Origin: Motiliproteus sp963974645
Lineage (GTDB): Bacteria; Pseudomonadota; Gammaproteobacteria; Pseudomonadales; Balneatricaceae
Assembly (NCBI GenBank): GCA_963974645.1
Contig: CAXBEA010000007.1
Location: 1-64,000, forward strand
Direction of reading: 5' to 3'
Length of the DNA: 64,000 nucleotides
Numbering within the stretch: position 1 is the first letter of the stretch; each line of letters starts with the position of its first letter. Below the pieces are notes generated by a model. It made no database searches and was not told the DNA's origin. It worked only from the letters and a program-made list of their open reading frames with translations. A program made the translations under genes and the position numbers. Shown piece after piece: positions 18,955 to 26,658 of the stretch.

Positions 18955-19395
18955 GTGGAGTTTACTATTCTCTACTTCGACCTGGATCATGCGATAAGCG
19001 TGCATGACTGGATCATTGAGCACTCTGGAGGATTGGCCGGCACCAAAGACGCAGGTCAGCTATCAAGCGTTCTGGAACATATACAGAATGACTGGTACTA
19101 CCCGAGTTTTGAAGAAAAGCTGAATCACTTAGTTTTCGCCATCAATAAATTTCACTCCTTCAACGATGGTAACAAACGCTCCAGTTTGGTGTTGGGTGCC
19201 TATTTCCTTGAATTGAATGGCTATGACTACTGTGTGAAGCCATTCATGCTGGAGATGGAGAATATCGTCGTATGGCTTGCAGAAGGCAAAATATCTAAAG
19301 ACCTGTTACTCAAATTGATTACGTCATTGATCATGGATGACGACTACCCCGAAGATCTCAAGCTTGAGCTGCTGGAAGCATTGGAAAAGGAATAG
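18955..19395 (+). CDS. Fic/Doc-family protein
   Basis: The 146-residue product carries the Fic/Doc core motif HSFNDGNKR (residues 67-75), matching HxFx(D/N)GNxR with Lys before the last Arg, as in Doc-type proteins. Doc phosphorylates EF-Tu, while most Fic proteins transfer AMP; the motif alone does not settle which applies here. The short length and position directly behind a putative DNA-binding protein fit a death-on-curing toxin module. It starts with GTG one base after the previous stop and lies inside the R-M operon, upstream of hsdR. No obvious inhibitory helix motif (S/TxxxE(G/N)) was seen. Confidence 0.82.
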   Translation: MEFTILYFDLDHAISVHDWIIEHSGGLAGTKDAGQLSSVLEHIQNDWYYPSFEEKLNHLVFAINKFHSFNDGNKRSSLVLGAYFLELNGYDYCVKPFMLEMENIVVWLAEGKISKDLLLKLITSLIMDDDYPEDLKLELLEALEKE

Positions 19396-19397
19396 GG

Positions 19398-22300
19398 ATG
19401 ATGAACGAGGATCAACTGGAACAGCTCTGCCTGGAGTGGTTTGCCGACAACGGTTGGGAGATCGCCCACGGGCCGGATATTGCCCATGACGGCCCGACGC
19501 CGGAACGCAAAGATTACCGTCAGGTGGTGTTGCAGGCTGATCTGGAAGCGGCGATCCGCCGCATCAACAACCATCTGCCTGACAGTGCGGTGGAACAGGC
19601 GCTGGCACAGGTGATCAAACCTGAAAGCCTCGATGTGGTGGTCAGCAACCGTTCTTTTCACCGCCTACTGCTCGAAGGGGTTCCTGTCGAATACAAACGT
19701 GACGACAAGCAGATGCATGACCATGCACTGTTGATCGACTTCGATGTTGTCGATGCCAACCGTTTCCGAGCGATTAACCAAATCACCATCGAAGGCAGCA
19801 AACAACTGCGTCGCCCCGATGTGATCTGTTTTATTAACGGTCTACCCATCGCGGTGTTGGAGCTAAAGAGTCCCTCCGCCGAGAACGCCGATATCTGGGA
19901 TGCGTTCAACCAGATTCAGACCTACAAAGACGAAGTCAGCGACCTATTCGTCTTCAACGAAGCTTTGGTGGTCAGCGACGGTTACACCGCACGTGTCGGC
20001 TCCCTGACCGCGAACCAGGAGCGTTTTATGCCTTGGCGCACCATCAAGAGCGAGGACGACAAACCGCTGCTAGAGTGGCAGTTAGAGACGTTGGTACGTG
20101 GCTTCTTCGACCGAGAGCTGCTGCTGGATTACATCCGCTACTTCGTGCTGTTCGAGACCGACTCCGCCAATCTGATCAAGAAGATCGCAGGCTACCATCA
20201 GTTCCACGCAGTACGTGAGGCGGTGCGTGCGACCCTTGTTGCCGCTGAGCATGTTGAGGGCGTCGCTGAGAAACGTGCGACCTACGCCGACCGGGTAGCA
20301 CCGGGCAGTAAGAAAGCCGGTGTGGTCTGGCATACTCAAGGTTCTGGCAAGAGTATCTCCATGTGTTGTTACGCCGGTAAGTTGCTACAGCAACCGCAGA
20401 TGAACAACCCGACTCTGATCGTGGTGACGGACCGTAATGATCTTGACGGTCAGTTGTTCAAGACATTCACCGACGCCAAAGAGTTGTTGCGCCAGACGCC
20501 GGTGCAAGCCGATGACCGCGACAAGCTACGCCAGCTGCTGGCCGAGCGCGAGTCCGGCGGCATCATCTTCACCACGGTGCAGAAGTTTGCCGTGATGAAC
20601 GAGGAGTCGGCCCATCCGATACTGAATGATCGCCATAATATCGTGGTGATCTCCGACGAGGCGCACCGTAGCCAATACGGACTGAAAGCCACCCTGAAGC
20701 AGGACGGCAGCTACAAGTTCGGTTACGCCAAGCACATGCGCGATGCACTGCCCAACGCGGCCTTTATCGGCTTTACCGGTACACCCATCGCCAGTGAGGA
20801 CAAGGACACCCGTGCGGTGTTTGGTGATTACGTCTCCATCTACGATATTCAGGATGCGGTAGAGGACGGTGCCACGGTGCCGATCTACTACGAATCACGT
20901 CTCGCCAAGCTGGACCTTAACCATGCCGAGCTTGAGCAGTTGTCGGATCAGGTCGAAGAGGTGGTTGAAGACGAGGAAGATGTCAGCTCACGCGAAAAGA
21001 CCAAGGGCGAGTGGAGCCGGCTGGAAAAGCTGGTCGGTGCCGGGCCGCGCCTGAAGCAAGTAGCCGAGGACTTGGTAGCGCACTTCGAGACCCGTACCGC
21101 CAGCATGGACGGCAAGGCGATGATCGTCGCCATGAGCCGCGATATCTGTGCGCAGTTGTACAACGAGATTGTCGCTATTCGACCCGATTGGCACGGTGCC
21201 CCATTAGGCGCAGCCGCTGACCCAGAGAAAGGCGCAATCAAGATTGTGATGACCGGTTCTGCATCGGACAAGCCGTTATTACAGCCACACATCTACAACA
21301 AACAAACCAAGAAGCGGATAGAGAAACGCTTCAAAGACCTGAACGATCCACTCAAGCTGGTGATCGTGCGCGACATGTGGCTAACAGGATTCGACGCCCC
21401 ATGCTGCCACACCCTGTACGTCGATAAGCCGATGAAGGGCCACAACCTGATGCAGGCGATCGCCCGTGTGAACCGGGTATTTAAGAACAAGCCAGGTGGG
21501 CTGGTTGTGGATTACATAGGTATCGCCAACGAGCTGAAGCAAGCACTGAAGACCTACACCGATTCCAAGGGCAAGGGTGCGCCGACCCACAGTGCCGAAG
21601 AGGCGTTTTCCATCCTGCTGGAGAAGCTCGATATCATCCACGGCATGTTCGCCAAGGGACCCAAAAGCGACGGCTTTGACTACAGCGGGTTTGAAACTGA
21701 AGCCCACAAACTACTGGTACCTGCCGCTAACCACATCCTCGGCTTGGAAGACGGCAAGAAGCGTTTCCTCGATACCGTATTGGCGCTTAGCAAAGCGTAT
21801 TCGCTATGCAGCACATTGGATGCTGCCCGTGAATACCACAAAGAGATCGCCTTCCTATCAGCAGTCAAAGCGGCCATCACCAAGCACACCAGCGTGGACC
21901 GCAAGCTGACCCAGGAGGATAAAAACTCCGCCCTCAAACAGATCCTCGACAATGCCATAATTGCCGAAGGGGTGGCCGATGTTTTCGCCCTCTGCGGTCT
22001 CGACAAGCCCAACATCGGTCTGCTGTCGGAAGAGTTCCTCGAAGACGTGCGCCAGATGCCCTACACAAATCTGGCGGTTGAGCTACTGGAGAAACTGCTC
22101 AAAGACGACATCCGCGCCAAGACCCGCAACAACCTGGTGCAGGAGAAGAAGTACGCCGAGCGCCTGCAAGAGACCCTGCGCAAGTACAACAACCGAGGTA
22201 TAGAAACCGCCCAGGTGATCGAAGAACTGATCGCCATGGCCAAGCAGTTCCAGGAAGAGATGGCTCGCGAGGCCGCATTGGGGCTCAACCCCGACGAGAT

Positions 22301-22568
22301 CGCTTTCTACGATGCTCTGGCCAACAACGAAAGCGCCGTGCGCCAGCTGGGCGATGAGATCCTCAAAAAGATCGCCGTCGAGATCACCGACAAGCTGCGC
22401 AAATCCACCACTGTGGACTGGCAGGTACGCGAGAGCGTGCGCGCCAAACTGCGTATCCTCGTGCGCCGAACGCTACAACGGTACAAGTATCCGCCTGATC
22501 AGGCACCGGAAGCGGTGGAGCTGATATTGAAGCAGGCTGAGGTGCTGTCTTGTGGGTGGGCGGCTTGA
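19398..22568 (+). CDS. hsdR: Type I R-M restriction/translocase subunit HsdR
   Basis: HsdR (1056 residues) is the ATP-dependent translocase and nuclease subunit. The N-terminal PD-(D/E)xK-type nuclease region shows PIAVLELKSP (about residues 152-161). The helicase core has Walker A HTQGSGKSI (about 310-318), DEAHRSQYG (motif II) and FIGFTGTPI (motif III), with motif VI-like AIARVNRVF near residue 690. The C-terminal helical part would contact the methyltransferase core. It begins two bases after the Fic gene stop, completing a six-gene, one-direction operon. Two adjacent ATG codons are possible starts. Confidence 0.95.
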   Translation: MMNEDQLEQLCLEWFADNGWEIAHGPDIAHDGPTPERKDYRQVVLQADLEAAIRRINNHLPDSAVEQALAQVIKPESLDVVVSNRSFHRLLLEGVPVEYKRDDKQMHDHALLIDFDVVDANRFRAINQITIEGSKQLRRPDVICFINGLPIAVLELKSPSAENADIWDAFNQIQTYKDEVSDLFVFNEALVVSDGYTARVGSLTANQERFMPWRTIKSEDDKPLLEWQLETLVRGFFDRELLLDYIRYFVLFETDSANLIKKIAGYHQFHAVREAVRATLVAAEHVEGVAEKRATYADRVAPGSKKAGVVWHTQGSGKSISMCCYAGKLLQQPQMNNPTLIVVTDRNDLDGQLFKTFTDAKELLRQTPVQADDRDKLRQLLAERESGGIIFTTVQKFAVMNEESAHPILNDRHNIVVISDEAHRSQYGLKATLKQDGSYKFGYAKHMRDALPNAAFIGFTGTPIASEDKDTRAVFGDYVSIYDIQDAVEDGATVPIYYESRLAKLDLNHAELEQLSDQVEEVVEDEEDVSSREKTKGEWSRLEKLVGAGPRLKQVAEDLVAHFETRTASMDGKAMIVAMSRDICAQLYNEIVAIRPDWHGAPLGAAADPEKGAIKIVMTGSASDKPLLQPHIYNKQTKKRIEKRFKDLNDPLKLVIVRDMWLTGFDAPCCHTLYVDKPMKGHNLMQAIARVNRVFKNKPGGLVVDYIGIANELKQALKTYTDSKGKGAPTHSAEEAFSILLEKLDIIHGMFAKGPKSDGFDYSGFETEAHKLLVPAANHILGLEDGKKRFLDTVLALSKAYSLCSTLDAAREYHKEIAFLSAVKAAITKHTSVDRKLTQEDKNSALKQILDNAIIAEGVADVFALCGLDKPNIGLLSEEFLEDVRQMPYTNLAVELLEKLLKDDIRAKTRNNLVQEKKYAERLQETLRKYNNRGIETAQVIEELIAMAKQFQEEMAREAALGLNPDEIAFYDALANNESAVRQLGDEILKKIAVEITDKLRKSTTVDWQVRESVRAKLRILVRRTLQRYKYPPDQAPEAVELILKQAEVLSCGWAA

Positions 22569-22905
22569 GTGATATCGAGAGAATTCGAGCCGCACTGCCA
22601 GAGGAAATCAAGGGGCGCGATCACGTGGTTCAGGAACGTCTGCTGAGTGTTCGGCGAACGTTTGCCCATCTCACGCGTGATATAGAGATTCTGGTAATAT
22701 ACTGGGATGTGCGCTTGCACCAAGATTTTTTGTCTTGCAGCATTAACGACAATTTCGCAGATTGAATAGCTCATACCGTAGTCTCAAACTTTACCAAAAT
22801 ATTAACGCAGCATTATTAAGAATCCGCCAGTGCGCTGCTTTACATGTTGAAGCTTGAGCGCACGGCTCTACAAGCTTGTATTTATTACAATTAAGGTGAA
22901 TTTAA
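22569..22905. other. hsdR-ettA spacer without a recognised gene
   Basis: This 337-bp interval contains a 71-codon open frame (22550-22765, plus strand) that overlaps the hsdR end and resembles nothing I know. The rest is AT-rich and should hold the ettA promoter and ribosome site (AAGGTG, seven bases or so before the GTG start). It marks the right edge of the R-M island. Confidence 0.5.
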
Positions 22906-24591
22906 GTGTCTAAAGATAACAAAACCGGAAAGACGGGATCATTCGTCTTTACGATGCACCGAGTGGGCAAAATCGTGCCGCCCAAACGCGAAATCCTCAA
23001 GGACATCTCCCTCTCCTTCTTTCCTGGCGCCAAGATCGGCGTCCTGGGCCTGAACGGCTCAGGAAAGTCGACGCTGCTAAAAATCATGGCTGGCGTGGAC
23101 CAGGACTATCTTGGTGAAGCGCGTCCGCAGCCCGATCTAAATATTGGCTATCTGCAGCAAGAGCCGCAGATGGATGCGCATAAAACCGTACGCGAAGTGG
23201 TCGAGGAAGCGGTATCCGAGGCAAAGAACGCCCTGACCCAGCTCGACGCTATTTACGCCGCCTACGCCGAACCCGATGCCGATTTCGATAAACTGGCGGC
23301 CGAGCAAGCCCGGCTAGAGAACATCATCCAATCCGTCGACGCCCATAACATCGAACGCCAGATGGAGGTCGCGGCAGATGCCCTGCGCCTACCCTCCTGG
23401 GATGCCAAGGTTGAGCACCTGTCTGGCGGCGAACGTCGTCGCGTTGCGCTATGTCGGTTGCTGCTATCCAAGCCCGACATGCTCCTGCTCGACGAGCCAA
23501 CCAACCACCTCGACGCCGAATCCGTCGCCTGGCTGGAGCGATTTTTGGTCGACTTCAACGGCACCGTGGTGGCTATCACCCACGACCGCTACTTCCTCGA
23601 CAACGCCGCCGGCTGGATTCTGGAACTGGACCGCGGCCACGGCATCCCCTACGAGGGCAACTACAGCGCCTGGCTGGAACAGAAAGACGCCCGTCTGGCA
23701 ACCGAAGCCAAGCAGGAGGCCGCGCATCAAAAGACCATCAAGTCAGAGCTGGAGTGGGTTCGCCAGGGCTCCAAGGGGCGCCAGTCTAAGTCCAAAGCGC
23801 GCCTCAAGCAGTTCGAGGAGATGAGTTCGCAGAGCTTCCAGAAACGCAACGAAACCCAGGAGATCTATATTCCGCCAGGACCGCGTCTGGGCGAAAAGGT
23901 GATCGAGCTGCACAACGTGTGTAAGTCATTCGGCGATAAAATGCTGGTTGATAACCTGACCCTCACCATCCCACAGGGTGCCATCGTCGGCGTTATCGGC
24001 GGCAACGGTGCGGGCAAGTCGACCCTGTTCAAGATGATCAGCGGCACCGAGCAGCCCGACTCCGGCGAAGTCGTGATCGGTTCAACCGTGAAGCTGGCCC
24101 ATGTTGACCAGATGCGCGAACTGGACGGCTCAAAAACTGTCTTCGACGAAATCTCGGACGGCCAGGACATCATCACCGTGGGCAACTACCAGGTCCCCGC
24201 ACGCGCTTACGCAGGCCGGTTCAACTTTAAAGGCGGCGACCAACAAAAATTCGTCAAGGACCTGTCCGGCGGCGAACGCAACCGTCTCCACCTGGCCAAA
24301 CTGCTAAAAGAGGGCGGCAACGTACTGCTGCTCGACGAGCCGACCAACGACCTTGATGTTGAAACCCTGCGCGCCTTGGAAGAAGCCCTGCTGGCCTTCC
24401 CCGGCTGCGCCATAGTGATCTCGCACGACCGCTGGTTCCTGGATCGAATCTCAACCCACATCCTCGCCTACGAGAGTGACTCCAAGGCAGTATTCTTCGA
24501 AGGCAACTACAGCGAGTACGAAGCAGATCTCGTAGCCAGAATCGGCGACGCTACGCCACACAGAGTGAAATACAAGAAGATTGATGCTTAA
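22906..24591 (+). CDS. ettA: Energy-dependent translational throttle protein EttA (ABC-F)
   Basis: EttA (561 residues) is a soluble ABC-F ATPase that binds the ribosomal E site and gates entry into elongation according to ATP/ADP level. Two ABC domains are present: Walker A GLNGSGKST with signature LSGGERRRVALC and LLLDEPTNHLD, and Walker A GGNGAGKST with LSGGERNRLHLA and LLLDEPTNDLD. The linker (P-site interaction motif) region lies between them (EMSSQSFQKRNETQEIYIPPGPRLG). The N-terminus SFVFTMHRVGKIVPPKREIL is diagnostic for EttA. It starts with GTG. A broken second copy of its 3' end lies at 29380-29450. Confidence 0.96.
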   Translation: MSKDNKTGKTGSFVFTMHRVGKIVPPKREILKDISLSFFPGAKIGVLGLNGSGKSTLLKIMAGVDQDYLGEARPQPDLNIGYLQQEPQMDAHKTVREVVEEAVSEAKNALTQLDAIYAAYAEPDADFDKLAAEQARLENIIQSVDAHNIERQMEVAADALRLPSWDAKVEHLSGGERRRVALCRLLLSKPDMLLLDEPTNHLDAESVAWLERFLVDFNGTVVAITHDRYFLDNAAGWILELDRGHGIPYEGNYSAWLEQKDARLATEAKQEAAHQKTIKSELEWVRQGSKGRQSKSKARLKQFEEMSSQSFQKRNETQEIYIPPGPRLGEKVIELHNVCKSFGDKMLVDNLTLTIPQGAIVGVIGGNGAGKSTLFKMISGTEQPDSGEVVIGSTVKLAHVDQMRELDGSKTVFDEISDGQDIITVGNYQVPARAYAGRFNFKGGDQQKFVKDLSGGERNRLHLAKLLKEGGNVLLLDEPTNDLDVETLRALEEALLAFPGCAIVISHDRWFLDRISTHILAYESDSKAVFFEGNYSEYEADLVARIGDATPHRVKYKKIDA

Positions 24592-24610
24592 CAGCTCAGC
24601 CACACCCCCA

Positions 24611-24635
24611 GGGCGCTGATACAGCGCCCTTTTTT
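24611..24635 (+). terminator. Rho-independent terminator of ettA
   Basis: A perfect eight-base stem, GGGCGCTG/CAGCGCCC, with a three-base loop is followed by six T. It starts 20 bp after the ettA stop. A near-identical terminator at 29470-29494 follows the broken ettA copy, showing that the duplicated unit included it. Confidence 0.92.
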
Positions 24636-24713
24636 ATGCCTGAAACACCTCTAACGATTAAAACCACTCCACAGACTGCTATACATTGAGTAACACTCTG
24701 ATGAGTTAACTCC

Positions 24714-25958
24714 ATGGAAAACAGCCTTCCTCAACTGCTACTACTGGGCTCTGCGTTAGCGATCGGCCTACTGATCGGCGTCGAACGAGGCTGGAGCACC
24801 CGAGATCTTGCGGACGGAAGACGTATGGCGGGGCTACGCACCTTTGGCCTCACAGGGCTGCTCGGCGGTCTATCCGGGCTACTGGGAGACCTAATCCTCG
24901 CCGTAGGCTTTGCCTCGGTGGCCGCTCTGGTTATCACCGCGTATTTTAGCAATCGCCGCAATCGATCAAACATCAGCGCCACAACCCATGTCGCCATGCT
25001 CACCACCTTTTTGCTCGGCGCCCTGGCTGGACTCGATCAGATCACTATTGCAGCGGCCTGCGCCGTCGTCACCACCCTACTGCTTCGCTCTAAGCACTTC
25101 CTGCACCAGCTGCTGCAAAACTTATCCCAGCACGAACTCAACGCAGGCCTGCAACTCTTGATCATCTCTGTAGTACTGCTGCCGGTCTTACCGAATACCG
25201 GCTACGGCCCATGGCAAGCACTAAACCCCTACGAGATCTGGTGGATGGTTGTACTAATTGCGGCAATCTCTTTTGTCGGCTACTTTCTGATCCGTGTTAT
25301 GGGCTCCCGGCGTGGCATCCTAATAACTGGACTGGCAGGTGGATTGTTATCCTCAACCGCGCTAACCCTGCAACTATCCCGCCTGGCACACGCTCAGCCA
25401 GCACTGCAACGCTTATGCGCGGTCGGCACACTTATGGCTTGCGGGGTGATGTTTCCTCGAATAATACTGATAGCAGGACTGATCAACCCTGCATTAACGA
25501 GCCAGTTATATCTCCCTATGGGCGCGATGGCAGGCGTAACCTTCTGTTGCGCAGCGCTTATTTTCCGCCGTGAAGGCAAGTCAAAAGAGATCGCTCCGGC
25601 ACCACCCAAGAACCCGCTAGAACTAACCCCTGCACTATTGTTTGGATTACTCTTAGCGACGGTTGCCTTGCTGGGCCGAGCAATGATGGAGTGGATGGGG
25701 GAGTCTGGCGTATTACTGCTAGCGATCGTTTCAGGCATCGCCGATGTCGACGCGATCAATCTGACCTTATCAAGAATGGCAGACACCGAGATCTTACTAA
25801 ACACGGCAGCTACTGGAATCATTCTCGCCAGTATTTCCAACACCCTGCTCAAAGGAGTGCTTGCCGTATTTGCCGGCGGCTTAGGCATGATCCGTTGGGT
25901 CATGCTACCGCTGTTACTTGCTGGATCTACAGGAGTGCTGATCGCCTGGCTATACTGA
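24714..25958 (+). CDS. MgtC/SapB-family membrane protein with DUF4010
   Basis: The 414-residue integral membrane protein starts with an MgtC/SapB-like domain (about residues 1-140: LGSALAIGLLIGVERGWSTRD, RMAGLRTFGLTGLLGGLSG) and continues into a DUF4010-type hydrophobic region with the motif SGIADVDAINLTLSRMA. About a dozen membrane segments are visible. MgtC proteins are tied to magnesium limitation and membrane potential. The DUF4010-fused branch is uncharacterised, so transport of an ion is only inferred. It sits between the ettA terminator and the RIO fragment. The second, broken copy of this locus lacks it, so it is likely an insertion. Confidence 0.8.
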   Translation: MENSLPQLLLLGSALAIGLLIGVERGWSTRDLADGRRMAGLRTFGLTGLLGGLSGLLGDLILAVGFASVAALVITAYFSNRRNRSNISATTHVAMLTTFLLGALAGLDQITIAAACAVVTTLLLRSKHFLHQLLQNLSQHELNAGLQLLIISVVLLPVLPNTGYGPWQALNPYEIWWMVVLIAAISFVGYFLIRVMGSRRGILITGLAGGLLSSTALTLQLSRLAHAQPALQRLCAVGTLMACGVMFPRIILIAGLINPALTSQLYLPMGAMAGVTFCCAALIFRREGKSKEIAPAPPKNPLELTPALLFGLLLATVALLGRAMMEWMGESGVLLLAIVSGIADVDAINLTLSRMADTEILLNTAATGIILASISNTLLKGVLAVFAGGLGMIRWVMLPLLLAGSTGVLIAWLY

Positions 25959-26013
25959 TCAATGGCTTTACTATCAAAATACCTAGCCAGCAACCAACTC
26001 TTCAGGCAAAGAG

Positions 26014-26201
26014 CTACTCGACCTCCTCTGAACTCCGCATCCGCTCTTGACGCGCCTGCTGCTCCATAAAGGCGGCTTTAAGCTCTTCCAACACCGAATC
26101 AACGTCTGCGGTATGCAAATCCTCTTCAAAATAACCCGTCAGCTCGGCATCGGGGTGCAGACCACCGTTTTCGTAGAGCTCCCAGAGCTCTTTTGCATAC
26201 T
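26014..26201 (-). pseudogene. Broken 3' copy of the RIO kinase gene
   Basis: The frame encodes the last 62 residues of the intact RIO protein at 29560-30417, with 54 of 62 identical by my count (for example LTGYFEEDLHTADVDSVLEE in both). Similarity stops abruptly at about 26202, at the shared GCATACTG. The frame then runs into unrelated sequence with a potential start at 26301. The conserved kinase core is absent, so it cannot be a kinase. Together with the ettA fragment at 29380 it brackets a 3-5 kb inserted or rearranged segment. Confidence 0.92.
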
Positions 26202-26658
26202 GAATTAATACAATTGATGGTGCAATTGATGGGGACAGATTTATTAAATTGCTAATCCGGTCGGCAACAAAGGCGTCTGCCCCTGAGATTAGCTCGCTCA
26301 TCTTGGCACCCCAACGTTGAAGCGGCGACTCCTCGCCCAGCGGGCAAGGATCATCCAGCAGATCGATATAACAGGCCAGACTTGCCCATTCGTAGTCGTC
26401 TTCGATCGAGTCAACCTGACGACCTAACGAAACCCCACTAGATGATTACGTGCATCCGGAGAGACCACGCCCGATGCTGCCCCGTCGACCAAAGTTCGGG
26501 CAGGTGCCCGTTCAACCTGATCGACGGGAGCGCGCTTCGATCTGATCCAGATGGTGGCCAGCCTGCTGCGGGGGCTTATCAGCGACCATACCGCAATCTA
26601 ATGCAGGTTGTCCGACGGCGAGGCCCCACCCAACGGGTACGGGTGACCCCTGCCTTTG
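26202..26658. other. Junction DNA with gene debris and a short repeat-like motif
   Basis: Next to the RIO breakpoint is GATGGGGACAGATTTATT, which resembles short motifs seen around REP/RAYT-type elements. The minus frame upstream of it reads without a stop through SIEDDYEWASLACYIDLLDD and ESPLQRWGAKMSELIS to a stop near 26440. It looks like a piece of a real protein that I do not recognise, fused by rearrangement to the RIO remnant. From 26440 to 26658 I see no convincing gene. Confidence 0.45.

Noticed and set aside
22550..22765. 71-codon frame after hsdR
   Set aside because: Overlaps the hsdR end, has no recognisable motif, and is too short to support as a gene.
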